From Williamsia phyllosphaerae (lineage in GTDB: Bacteria > Actinomycetota > Actinomycetes > Mycobacteriales > Mycobacteriaceae), in the NCBI RefSeq assembly GCF_014635305.1, contig NZ_BMCS01000003.1:641000-704999 (forward strand): DNA of 64,000 nt, read 5' to 3'. The position numbers and the translations under genes are program-made. Positions 49,976 through 60,827 of this stretch are shown here, one piece after another. The notes below the pieces were generated by a model. That model was given only the letters and a program-made list of their open reading frames with translations, had not been told where the DNA came from and ran no database searches. Each line of letters starts with the position of its first letter. Position 1 is the stretch's first letter.

Positions 49976-51184
49976 TCAGTTTGCCCGTAGGTATTCGTCT
50001 ACGCCGGTGAGAAGCCGATCGATGTCCGTGTCGTCGTTGTAGGCCGCCAGTCCCACTCGCAGGCCGGTGTCGGTGCCGGTGTTCAACGCGCGGATCGCTT
50101 CGTGTGCATAGAAGCTGCCTGCCGGCGCCAGGACATGGCGCGCGGCGAGGAATCGGTAGACCTCCGTGGCATCGACGCCATCGAAGGTGAAGAAGAGCGT
50201 GGGTGTCCGCTCCTCCGCCACCGAGTGACACCTGACGCGATCTCCGAAGCGGGCGAAGCCGTCCTCGACGCGCCCTCGCAACCGGACCTCGTGCTCGTCG
50301 ATGAGATGGTGGGCGGCAATGAGTCGCTCGCGCCGCGAGCCGGCGTCCGTTCCGATGCCGGCGATGAAGTCCACCGCCGCGGTCGCACCCGCCATGATCT
50401 CGTACGGGAGGGTGCCGAGTTCGAACCGTTCGGGAACGCGGTTCGTCGACGGGATCAACTTGTCCGGGTGCAGGGACTCGAGCAACTCCGGATCTGCGGC
50501 CAGGACACCGCAGTGTGGCCCGAAGAACTTGTAGGGCGAGCAGGTGAAGAAATCGGCGCCCAGCGCCCCGACATCGACCGACGAGTGCGCCGCGTGATGG
50601 ACGCCGTCGACGTAGACAAGAGCACCGACCGCGTGAGCCCGTCGGGCGATGCGCGCAACGGGCGGCTTGGTGCCCAGCAGGTTCGACGCCGCCGTGACCG
50701 CGACGAGGCGGGTCCGGTCGGTGATGACGGAGTCGAGGCCCGACAGGTCGAGACCCGCGGTGGCCGCGTCGAGCGGGAGCCAGACGATCCTCGCCCCGAC
50801 CGCCTCGGCCGCCTGCACCCACGGCCGGACGTTGGAGTCGTGGTCGAGTCGGCTCACGACGATCTCGTCGCCGGGACCCCACGACTTCGCCAACATGCGG
50901 GAGACGTCGTAGGCGATCTGGGTTGCACTGCGTCCGATGACGATTCCACGAGGCGACACTCCCAGCAGATCGGAGAACGCGAGACGAAACTCCTCGACGA
51001 CCTTCTCGGCGTTGCGCTCACTGGCGACCAACGGACCCCGGTTGGACAACGGCGCCAACAGGGTGCGGGTGATGGCGTCGGCCACCACCGACGGTGTCTG
51101 AGTGCCGCCCGGACCGTCGAAATGCGCGATACCTGACTTCAGGGCGGGAAACTGCTCACGAACAGCGACGACGTCGAAGGCCAT
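49976..51184 (-). CDS. Class V aminotransferase, cysteine-desulfurase-like
   Basis: A 402-residue PLP enzyme of the TIGR01976 cysteine-desulfurase-like subgroup. It opens VVAVREQFPAL with GPGGTQTP. The cofactor-binding region has LDHDSNVRPW, then YVDGVHHAAH near residue 191 (Asp and His stacking on PLP). The Schiff-base Lys219 is in FTCSPYKFFGPHCG. There is no clear mobile Cys loop as in IscS, so desulfurase activity is doubtful. It begins at ATG 51184 and is divergent from the hydrolase at 51276. Confidence 0.88.
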   Translation of the reverse strand: MAFDVVAVREQFPALKSGIAHFDGPGGTQTPSVVADAITRTLLAPLSNRGPLVASERNAEKVVEEFRLAFSDLLGVSPRGIVIGRSATQIAYDVSRMLAKSWGPGDEIVVSRLDHDSNVRPWVQAAEAVGARIVWLPLDAATAGLDLSGLDSVITDRTRLVAVTAASNLLGTKPPVARIARRAHAVGALVYVDGVHHAAHSSVDVGALGADFFTCSPYKFFGPHCGVLAADPELLESLHPDKLIPSTNRVPERFELGTLPYEIMAGATAAVDFIAGIGTDAGSRRERLIAAHHLIDEHEVRLRGRVEDGFARFGDRVRCHSVAEERTPTLFFTFDGVDATEVYRFLAARHVLAPAGSFYAHEAIRALNTGTDTGLRVGLAAYNDDTDIDRLLTGVDEYLRAN

Positions 51185-51275
51185 GATCCATGGTCACACG
51201 TGCGGCGACCGCCTCGTTTCCGACGGGGTGCTCGCCGGGCCGACCGGGACGACGACGGCACCTAGGATCGAGGAC

Positions 51276-52391
51276 ATGGTGATGGCTGATCGACCCGAAG
51301 TGGAGACCGCATCCGCGCCCCTGACGGCACTGGCGATGGTCGGACTGGCCGAGAGCATGCTCAACGGTCTGGCGCGGGTGCCGTTCCGTCGTCCGTGGCA
51401 GGGCCCGAGCGGTCTGCTCGACAACATCGGACAATCCGTCACCCGCCAGGCCATCCGATCGTTCATGGGCTACTCGATGGGATTGCCGATCGAGGAGTTC
51501 CGCTCGATGGAGAAGATCCTCGACGACATCTGTCGCGTCGTGATGCCGCCGTTCATCGGACTCGTCGACGGTGTGGAACTGACCAAGGACATCATCGGCG
51601 GTGTCGAGGGTCTGTGGTGTCGCGCCAAGGCCAGCTCAGACGAGTTCGTCGACGACCCCGATGACAAGGAGACTATCGCGGCCACCGTGCTCTACCTGCA
51701 CGGCGGCGGATACATCGGCACCTCGCCCATCATGTACTCCGCGTTCGCGGCGTCGCTGGTGCGGATCACGGGCTACGAGATATTCATCGCCGACTACCGG
51801 ATGGCCCCGGAGTTCCCGTTCCCGGCCGGTGTGCACGACGCCGCCGACGTCTACGAGGGACTGCTCGAGCGCGGCATCGACGCCGACCATCTCATCGTGG
51901 CCGGCGATTCCGGCGGCGGTGGACTGGCCACCTCGCTGGTCTCCTACCTCCACGATCACGACATGCCACGCCCGGCCGCGGTGATGCTGTTCTCACCCGA
52001 GGTCGATCTCGACCTCAACCACCCGTCGATCACCACCAACGCCCAGCACGACATCCTGCCGTGGAACGTGCCGGTCAGCCCGTACCTGCAAGGTGTCCAG
52101 CCCAACGACGAGCGGGTCTCGGCCATCTACGCCAAGCCACAACCGGAGTGGTTCCCGCCGACGTTCGTCTGCTGGGGCGAGGACGAGATGTTCCGCGACG
52201 GCATCCGCCAGTTCGTCGACGCCCTGACGACCGCGGGGGTGACCGTGTACGCGATGGAGGAACGCGGCATGTTCCATGTCTTCCCGATCCTCATGCCGTG
52301 GGCGGAGTCGTCGAAGCGGGTGTTCCGCGCGCTGCGGGAACTCTCCCGCCGCCACGTCAGCTCCGACCCCGAGGCCGCGCCTACGCACTGA
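51276..52391 (+). CDS. HSL-type alpha/beta hydrolase
   Basis: A 371-residue hormone-sensitive-lipase-type esterase. A long N-terminal cap region (residues 1-130) precedes the oxyanion YLHGGGYIGTSP motif near residue 140. The nucleophile is in VAGDSGGGGLATS near residue 210. Asp is in CWGEDEMFRDG near residue 305 and His in GMFHVFPILMP near residue 335. ATG 51276 or ATG 51282 may be the start. It probably cleaves short-chain or lipid esters. It is one of several esterase-type genes here. Confidence 0.88.
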   Translation: MVMADRPEVETASAPLTALAMVGLAESMLNGLARVPFRRPWQGPSGLLDNIGQSVTRQAIRSFMGYSMGLPIEEFRSMEKILDDICRVVMPPFIGLVDGVELTKDIIGGVEGLWCRAKASSDEFVDDPDDKETIAATVLYLHGGGYIGTSPIMYSAFAASLVRITGYEIFIADYRMAPEFPFPAGVHDAADVYEGLLERGIDADHLIVAGDSGGGGLATSLVSYLHDHDMPRPAAVMLFSPEVDLDLNHPSITTNAQHDILPWNVPVSPYLQGVQPNDERVSAIYAKPQPEWFPPTFVCWGEDEMFRDGIRQFVDALTTAGVTVYAMEERGMFHVFPILMPWAESSKRVFRALRELSRRHVSSDPEAAPTH

Positions 52392-52413
52392 CAGTTCCGA
52401 CGCGGGGACGGAG

Positions 52414-52800
52414 TCAGCCCGATGCGCCGATCAGACTGATCACGGCGAATGCGGCCGCGATCACCACGATCGCGGTGATCACCACCCACACACCGCCGCC
52501 GCCGGGCATGTCGCCACCACTACGCAACGCAATGGACGTCCGACGCCACCGCCACCCACCCAGCACCGCGGTCAGTGCGCCCACGGCGATCAACGTGACG
52601 CCCAGCGCCTGCCGGGTCCCGGGTTCGCCGAACCGGTCGATGACGTGCAATACCGCGACACCTGCTGCGATCAGACCCAACGACGTCCGGATCCAGGCCA
52701 ACACGGTGCGCTCGGCGGCGAGGGTGAATCGTGCGTCGACCGATCCGACTGGGCGGTCGTCGGGTTCGGGTGTGTCGTGTGGGGTCACGACGACGATCAT
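52414..52800 (-). CDS. DUF202 membrane protein
   Basis: A 128-residue protein with three hydrophobic helices. The DUF202 hallmark DARFTLAAERTVLAWIRTSLGLIAAG, cited by its key ERTxLAWxRT part, sits near residues 20-45. Function is unknown; related domains are seen in transport and redox-linked proteins. ATG 52800 is used, though an earlier start adds a few residues. It converges with the HSL hydrolase gene. Confidence 0.88.
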   Translation of the reverse strand: MIVVVTPHDTPEPDDRPVGSVDARFTLAAERTVLAWIRTSLGLIAAGVAVLHVIDRFGEPGTRQALGVTLIAVGALTAVLGGWRWRRTSIALRSGGDMPGGGGVWVVITAIVVIAAAFAVISLIGASG

Positions 52801-52854
52801 CCCGTGCGCACCGCCTCGGAACAACGCCGGTTGGCCGAAGTCGACTGCTCGAGG

Positions 52855-53730
52855 TCAGGTCTGGCGCGGGAGGAGTTCGTCGACGAAGCGGTCCACGAAG
52901 GACGTCATGCCGCCTGAGGCGGGAATGATCACGAACTTGCTCAGTCCGGCCTGGATGTAGTCGTCGATCATCCGATGCAGCGCAGGCCATCCGGTCGCAA
53001 CCAGCTCCCGCGCGTCGACCTCGGGCCGTCTGCTGCCTGCCCGAGCCGTCAGTTCGTCGGGATCGGCACCGTCGGCCACCAAGATGGTGATGCCGAAGTG
53101 GTCGTCGTCGATCTGCCGTCCCGATGCGGCGGCCGCGGCGTTGATCTCAGCGACCCCGGCCGCGGCCTCGGCGGGCGTGACGAAGCTACCGAGCCACCCA
53201 TCGCCGAGAGCCCCGATCCGCCGGTAGGCCGCGGGCACCCGGCCGCCGAGCCAGACGTCCACCGAACCTGAGTGACCCTGCCGGACAGCAGCGCCGGTCA
53301 CATCGAAATGGTCACCCGCGAAGTCGATGTCGTCGTCGGCCAGCACCGCACGCAGCAGCCGCAGGGACTCGTCGAACACCTCGCCGCGCCGCCCGTTCAC
53401 GGGAAAGAGCTCACGCTCCTTCGGGTTGCCGGCCTGCAGACCGAACACCGGTAGCACCCGTCTCGGGGCGAGCGCGGCCAGCGAGAGCAACTGCTTCGCG
53501 ACCAGGACCGGATGACGTCCGGGCAGGATTGCCACCGACGTCCCCACCTTCAACTTCTCCGTGCGTGATGCCGCGTAGGCCATACCGACGAACGGGTCGA
53601 CCGCCCGCGAGTAGACGAGCTCGGAGAACCACAGGGAGTCGACACCGTCGGCCTCGAGTCGATCCACCAGACCCGGCAGATCAGCGGGGTCGAGGTCTGC
53701 GCCGGTTCCGATTCCGAATCGAATGCTCAT
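52855..53730 (-). CDS. LLM-class F420-dependent oxidoreductase
   Basis: A 291-residue luciferase-fold enzyme. It has MSIRFGIGTG at the start, ADGVDSLWFSELVYSRAVDPF, KVGTSVAILPGRHPVLVAKQLLSLA and VDVWLGGRVPAAYRRIGALGDGW, all in the order expected of the F420-dependent group. It transfers hydride with F420 to an unknown substrate. ATG 53730 is used. It is divergent from the VOC gene at 53800 across 69 bases. Confidence 0.88.
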   Translation of the reverse strand: MSIRFGIGTGADLDPADLPGLVDRLEADGVDSLWFSELVYSRAVDPFVGMAYAASRTEKLKVGTSVAILPGRHPVLVAKQLLSLAALAPRRVLPVFGLQAGNPKERELFPVNGRRGEVFDESLRLLRAVLADDDIDFAGDHFDVTGAAVRQGHSGSVDVWLGGRVPAAYRRIGALGDGWLGSFVTPAEAAAGVAEINAAAAASGRQIDDDHFGITILVADGADPDELTARAGSRRPEVDARELVATGWPALHRMIDDYIQAGLSKFVIIPASGGMTSFVDRFVDELLPRQT

Positions 53731-53799
53731 CGCTTCTTCCTACACTTGCCAACGACACCCGACACGTCGACGATTCATCGAACGGACGAGGAGCTGCAC

Positions 53800-54183
53800 A
53801 TGCCGGTGCTGGGAGTGGGCGGCATCTTCTTTCGAGCGCAGGATCCCGATGCGTTGACCGTCTGGTATCGCGATCTCCTGGGCGTCGGCGCCGGTTGCGT
53901 CGCCGATGGCGGAGGCCCGCCGGACGAGTGGTCGTGGCAGGTGACAGGCGGTCCGCTGGTCTTTGCGCCGTTCGGCTCGACCACCGACTACTGGGCTTCG
54001 GACAAACAGTTCATGATCAATCTCCGCGTCAGCGACCTCGACGACCTGCTGGTGCACCTGTCCGACGCCGGTGTCGCGATCATCGAAGACCCCGAGTGGA
54101 ACTCACCCGAGACCGGCCGGTTCGCACGCGTCCATGATCCCGAGGGCAACGCGATCGAGCTCTGGGAGCCTCCCGCGAGCTGA
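53800..54183 (+). CDS. VOC-fold (glyoxalase) protein
   Basis: A 127-residue VOC protein. It has GVGGIFFRAQDPDALTVWYRDLLG, cited by its key FRAQDPDAL part, then DKQFMINLRVSDLDDLLVHL and RFARVHDPEGNAIELWEPP with the terminal Glu metal ligand. ATG 53800 with gaggag at 53788 is clear. Typical of small resistance or dioxygenase-like proteins. It is convergent with the secreted-protein gene, only 6 bases apart. Confidence 0.88.
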   Translation: MPVLGVGGIFFRAQDPDALTVWYRDLLGVGAGCVADGGGPPDEWSWQVTGGPLVFAPFGSTTDYWASDKQFMINLRVSDLDDLLVHLSDAGVAIIEDPEWNSPETGRFARVHDPEGNAIELWEPPAS

Positions 54184-54189
54184 GCGAGC

Positions 54190-54708
54190 TCAGCTACCGA
54201 AACGAACCGGCGTCTGATCGACCGGGTACGCCGCCACCCGCATCTCCACGTAGCCGTCGCACGGACCGCCGTCGATGTCGGTGCGCCACACTCCCGCATA
54301 GCTGCCGTCGGCCTGTTTCGTGTAGGTCGCCACCGACCTCGCGGGCGCCCAGACCTTGGCCCGATCCGGGCCCTGATAGCAATCCCACTCCCAGTCGTAG
54401 ACGTGAACCCAGCTCGTGCCGTTGAACACATACCTGGCCGGCTGCGGCAACGTCGGGTTCTTCGGAGCCGGGCCACCGCTGACCGTCGACACACACGGCG
54501 TGCCGGACCTGCACTCCGTGGTGAACGTGTAGACGTCGGAGAAGTCGGGCTCGCCCTGCCGGGCCGCCAGACTCGTCCCGTACTTCGAGGCGGCGAACCG
54601 CTTCAACGAGTACTGGCCGTCCCAGGACGGCTGCGCTGCACTCGCAGGCACCGCCCCGGAGACCAGCCACGCCGCGACCAGGACGACCACCACGAGCATC
54701 TTGCGCAT
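54190..54708 (-). CDS. Secreted protein of unknown function
   Basis: A 172-residue exported protein. The signal peptide is MRKMLVVVVLVAAWLVSGAV followed by an ASAAQ cleavage site near residue 26. The mature part holds four cysteines (ECRSGTPC, WDCYQGP, GGPCDGY), which may form two disulfides, and aromatic-rich strands (WVHVYDWEWDC). It resembles small secreted proteins of mycobacteria and relatives. ATG 54708 fixes the signal peptide. No enzymatic motif is seen. Confidence 0.75.
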   Translation of the reverse strand: MRKMLVVVVLVAAWLVSGAVPASAAQPSWDGQYSLKRFAASKYGTSLAARQGEPDFSDVYTFTTECRSGTPCVSTVSGGPAPKNPTLPQPARYVFNGTSWVHVYDWEWDCYQGPDRAKVWAPARSVATYTKQADGSYAGVWRTDIDGGPCDGYVEMRVAAYPVDQTPVRFGS

Positions 54709-54748
54709 ACCGGAAGTCAACCATGTGCAGCGCCCGATCGGGGATCGT

Positions 54749-57133
<2,385 letters not shown>

Positions 57134-57259
57134 GGTCTGAGGTTCTCCGTCTCGTCGATGCAGATCGTCTGGTGCAGTCAGGGTTCAGGCCGTCGATTCG
57201 GACATAATAGTGGCTCGTACGTCGCTCATCACGAGACTTCCTGTGCCACGATCGACGTC

Positions 57260-57622
57260 ATGACCGACATGGACGGCATCGACGCGCAGGTCGCCCCGAG
57301 CGGAACCGGGTGCCTGGACTGTGAGACCGACGGCAGCTGGTGGTTCCATCTGCGGCGGTGCGCGCTGTGCGGCCACATCGGTTGTTGCGACGACTCGCTC
57401 AACGGGCATGCCACCGCACACGCGACGAGCACGGGCCATCCGATAGTGCAGAGCTTCGAACCCGGGGAGAGCTGGTTCTTCGACTACCGGACCGACGGCA
57501 TGTTCACCGGACCGGTGCTGGCCCCACCGCATGAACACCCGAGCGCGCAGCCGACGCCGGGACCGGGCGATCGCGTGCCGGGCGATTGGCAGCAACTCCT
57601 CCTCGACCACCGCTCCCGCTAG
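57260..57622 (+). CDS. UBP-type zinc-finger protein
   Basis: A 120-residue protein with a UBP-type (ubiquitin-specific-protease zinc finger) domain. Ligands are Cys18 and Cys21 (GCLDC), Cys34 and Cys37 (RRCALCGH), Cys42 and/or Cys43, His50, His54 and His60 (NGHATAHATSTGH). Bacterial members are small stand-alone proteins with no known partner. ATG 57260 is used. It is divergent from the UvrA-like gene over 126 bases. Confidence 0.85.
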   Translation: MTDMDGIDAQVAPSGTGCLDCETDGSWWFHLRRCALCGHIGCCDDSLNGHATAHATSTGHPIVQSFEPGESWFFDYRTDGMFTGPVLAPPHEHPSAQPTPGPGDRVPGDWQQLLLDHRSR

Positions 57623-57676
57623 ACGATCGGTCGCCTCGGCTGCGCGTCGAGGTCACCGGCGGTCGATAATGGGCCG

Positions 57677-58276
57677 ATGGGTGTCATCAACAGTCGGTTC
57701 CGGGGCAAACGTCGCGACGGGCCGCCCCTTCCTCCGGGCCAGTACCTGACCACCGACTTCCCGGTGCTCGCCACCGGCGCCACCCCTCGGGTGGTCACCG
57801 ACCGGTGGTCGTTCTCCCTCACCACACCGGATGGGCAGGGCCACCGGTGGACGTGGCCGGAGTTCATTGCGCTACCCCAGCAGAAGATCGTGGTGGACAT
57901 CCACTGCGTCACCCGGTGGTCGAAGCTCGGCACGGCGTGGACCGGCGTCTCCATCGACACCCTCCTCGACGCCGCAGGCGCCGACCTGTCATCCGTCAGC
58001 CATGTGATGGCGCACGCCTACGGCGGGTATACGACGAACGTTCCGTTGGCCGACCTCGTCGACGGTAAGGCGATGATCGCCCACACCTTCGACGGAAAAC
58101 CTCTACATCCCGAACACGGCGGGCCCGCACGACTTCTCGTGCCGCACCTGTATTTCTGGAAGAGCGCGAAATGGGTCAACGAGCTGCACCTGCTGACCCA
58201 GGACGAGCCCGGCTTCTGGGAGGCCAACGGCTATCACATGTACGGCGACCCCTGGCAGGAGCAGCGCTATGCGTGA
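57677..58276 (+). CDS. Sulfite-oxidase-type molybdopterin oxidoreductase
   Basis: A 199-residue molybdoenzyme domain. The molybdenum-coordinating Cys77 lies in VVDIHCVTRWSKLGTAWTGV, which also holds the conserved Trp and Lys of the family. AYGGYTTNVPLADLV near residue 114 and EHGGPARLLVPHLYFWKSAKW near residue 145 bind the pterin. It lacks a dimerisation domain, like other small YedY/MsrP-type proteins, but no Tat signal is present, so it is cytoplasmic. It is coupled to the flavoprotein gene 12 bases downstream. Confidence 0.9.
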   Translation: MGVINSRFRGKRRDGPPLPPGQYLTTDFPVLATGATPRVVTDRWSFSLTTPDGQGHRWTWPEFIALPQQKIVVDIHCVTRWSKLGTAWTGVSIDTLLDAAGADLSSVSHVMAHAYGGYTTNVPLADLVDGKAMIAHTFDGKPLHPEHGGPARLLVPHLYFWKSAKWVNELHLLTQDEPGFWEANGYHMYGDPWQEQRYA

Positions 58277-58288
58277 GGGGTTCGGTCG

Positions 58289-59017
58289 GTGACGACGTGG
58301 CAGGTGGCCACGGTGACGGCCGCCATCATGGAGACCCCCACCGCACGGTCGCTGTGGTTGTCGATCCCGGGCTTTCCCGGCGCGCAGGCGGGTCAGCACA
58401 TCGACATCAGATTGACCGCACCCGACGGCTACTCGGCGTCGCGGTCGTATTCGCTGTCCGACGTCCGCGAGGGTGACACCGTCGCGGTCAGCGTCGAGGA
58501 ACTCGACGACGGCGAGGTGTCGCCGTTCCTGGTGCGCGATCTCGAGGTCGGGGAGCAAGTCGAGATCGCCGGGCCGATCGGTGGGCACTTCGTGTGGTCG
58601 CCGCCGACGCCCGGCGCCGCACGGCCGATCCAGTTGGTGGCGGGTGGTTCCGGCATCGCCCCGTTGATGGCGATGGTGCGCCTGCGGGAGACCGCGGCCC
58701 CGGACGCCACGTTCCGTCTGCTGTACACGGCCCGTTCTCCCGAACACGTCTACTACCGCGACGAGTTCGCCGCGCTCACCGCACACCGACGGCTGCCGAT
58801 CGACTGGTTCTACACGCGATCGGCTCCAGCCGACTCGGCCCGGCCGGCGGGCCGGATCACCCACGACGAGTTCCTGGCCTCGGTGATCCCGGTGGAGAGT
58901 CGTCCCCTGATCTACCTGTGCGGCGCCGAGGAATTCGTCGAGATGCTCGGTGAGTGGCTCGTCGACGCCGGCTACCCGACGAACTCGATCAGGATCGAGC
59001 GCTATCTCGCCGCGTGA
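58289..59017 (+). CDS. Ferredoxin-reductase-type FAD/NAD(P) oxidoreductase
   Basis: A 242-residue flavoprotein of the ferredoxin reductase-like family. The FAD-binding Arg-Ser-Tyr-Ser is in ASRSYSLSDV near residue 52, the ribityl GPIGGHFVW near residue 96, the NAD motif VAGGSGIAPLMAM near residue 116 and the C-terminal LCGAEEFVEM. It lacks an iron-sulfur domain. The start is GTG 58289. Its location 12 bases after the molybdoenzyme strongly suggests that it feeds electrons to it. The pair's substrate is unknown. Confidence 0.88.
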   Translation: MTTWQVATVTAAIMETPTARSLWLSIPGFPGAQAGQHIDIRLTAPDGYSASRSYSLSDVREGDTVAVSVEELDDGEVSPFLVRDLEVGEQVEIAGPIGGHFVWSPPTPGAARPIQLVAGGSGIAPLMAMVRLRETAAPDATFRLLYTARSPEHVYYRDEFAALTAHRRLPIDWFYTRSAPADSARPAGRITHDEFLASVIPVESRPLIYLCGAEEFVEMLGEWLVDAGYPTNSIRIERYLAA

Positions 59018-59035
59018 CGAGCGCACGTCCGTGAC

Positions 59036-60700
59036 TCACACCTCTGCGGCCAGAGCCCGTCCGGCCTGTCGTCCGCCGAACAGGCAACCACCGAGGAATG
59101 TCCCCTCAAGCGATCGGTAGCCGTGCACCCCGCCACCACCGAAACCGGCGATCTCACCGGCGGCCCACAGGCCGGGAACCGCGGACTGCTCTGCGTTCTG
59201 CACCCGACCGGCCAGGTCGGTCTGGAGTCCGCCGAGCGTCTTGCGGGTGACGATGTTGAGTCGAACCGCGATCAACGGACCGGCCTTGGGGTCGAGGATC
59301 TTGTGCGGAGCCGCCGTCCGCGCGATCCGCTCCCCCCGTGACCGACGCGAGTTGTGGATCGCCGAGATCTGCAGGTCCTTGGTGAACGGGTTGTCGATCT
59401 CGCGGTCCCTGGCCACGATCTGGCGGCGGAGGTCGTCGTGGACGATCAGCTCGGTCCCGGTGATCCGGTTCATGCCGTCGACGAGCTCGGTCAGCGTGTC
59501 GGCGACGACGAAGTCCTCGCCGTGCTCCTTGAACGCCTCGACGGGTCCGCTCGCACCCGGCAGCACTCGACTCAGGACCAGCTTGAGGTCCTTGCCGGTG
59601 ATGTCGGGGTTCTGCTCCGACCCCGACAACGCGAACTCCTTCTCCACGATCTTCTGCGTGAGGACGAACCACGAGTAGTCGAACCCGGTGTCCTGGATGG
59701 CTTTCAACGTCCCGAGAGTGTCGAAGCCGGGGAAGTTGGGCACCGGAAACCGTTGCCCGCGGGCGTCGAACCACATCGACGACGGTCCCGGGATGATGCG
59801 GATCCCGTGGTTCGCCCAGATCGGATCCCAGTTCTTGATGCCCTCGGTGTAGTGCCACATGCGGTCACGGTTGACCAGCCGGGCGCCCGCGGTGGCGCTG
59901 ATCCCGAGCATGCGACCGTCGACGTGTTCGGGCACCCCGGAGATCATCGACGCCGGCGCCGTCCCGAGACGCTCGGGCCAGTTGGCACGCACCAGTTCGT
60001 GATTCGCACCGATTCCGCCGGCCGTCACGAGCACGGCCGACGCCGACAGGTCGAAGTCCCCGGTGACCACGCGTGAGCTCCTGCTCCCGCGGACGGCACC
60101 GCTGGGCTCGAGCACCGCGCCGCGCACGCCGGTCACCGCGCCGCCGGACACGACGAGCTCGTCCACACGGTGGCGGAAGGCGAAGGTCACGAGCCCGCGG
60201 TCGGCCGCCGCACGCACCCGCCGTTCGAAGGGCGCGACGACACCCGGCCCGGTCCCCCACGTGAGATGGAAACGCGGAACCGAGTTGCCGTGCCCCTCGG
60301 CCAGATAACCGCCGCGCTCGGCCCATCCCACGATCGGTACCCACCGCACGCCCTGGGCGTGCAACCACGAGCGTTTCTCGCCGGCGGCGAAGTGCACGTA
60401 GGCCTCGGCCCACCGACAGCCCCAGTAGTCCTCGCCGGACGGGTCGTCGATGCCGCGATCGAAGGTCGCACTGCCGAGCCAGTCCTGCCAGGCGAGTTCG
60501 GGCGAGTCCTTGATGCCCATGCGTCGCTGCTCCGGGGTGTCGATCATGAACAGCCCGCCGAGGGACCAGAACGCCTGACCGCCCAGGTTCGCGGCCGGCT
60601 CCTGATCGAGGAGCAGCACTCGCTTGCCCGCATCGGCCAACTCGGCGGTGGCGACCAGACCCGCCAGACCCGCACCGACCACGATCACATCTGCGTTCAC
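59036..60700 (-). CDS. FAD-binding dehydrogenase of the KstD/fumarate reductase-like type
   Basis: A 554-residue flavoprotein. It has DVIVVGAGLAGLVATAEL at residues 4-21 for FAD, the NLGGQAFWSLGGLFMI loop, and the C-terminal GLWAAGEIAGFGGGGVHGYRSLEGTFLGG, with AGE acting as the FAD-contacting motif. It resembles mycobacterial FAD-binding dehydrogenases related to ketosteroid dehydrogenases, but the catalytic residues of KstD are not clearly conserved. ATG 60700 is divergent from the PucR-type regulator. Substrate is unknown. Confidence 0.88.
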   Translation of the reverse strand: MNADVIVVGAGLAGLVATAELADAGKRVLLLDQEPAANLGGQAFWSLGGLFMIDTPEQRRMGIKDSPELAWQDWLGSATFDRGIDDPSGEDYWGCRWAEAYVHFAAGEKRSWLHAQGVRWVPIVGWAERGGYLAEGHGNSVPRFHLTWGTGPGVVAPFERRVRAAADRGLVTFAFRHRVDELVVSGGAVTGVRGAVLEPSGAVRGSRSSRVVTGDFDLSASAVLVTAGGIGANHELVRANWPERLGTAPASMISGVPEHVDGRMLGISATAGARLVNRDRMWHYTEGIKNWDPIWANHGIRIIPGPSSMWFDARGQRFPVPNFPGFDTLGTLKAIQDTGFDYSWFVLTQKIVEKEFALSGSEQNPDITGKDLKLVLSRVLPGASGPVEAFKEHGEDFVVADTLTELVDGMNRITGTELIVHDDLRRQIVARDREIDNPFTKDLQISAIHNSRRSRGERIARTAAPHKILDPKAGPLIAVRLNIVTRKTLGGLQTDLAGRVQNAEQSAVPGLWAAGEIAGFGGGGVHGYRSLEGTFLGGCLFGGRQAGRALAAEV

Positions 60701-60827
60701 GTTCTCTCCTTATCGCGACTTCGACCTCTCGTGAGAGAGTGTCGTGGATGACAACCTGACGCAATGATCAGCGCGTTCTCCACCATCCGGTTTGTCACCC
60801 GGTGATGAATCCGAGACGGGAACGACG

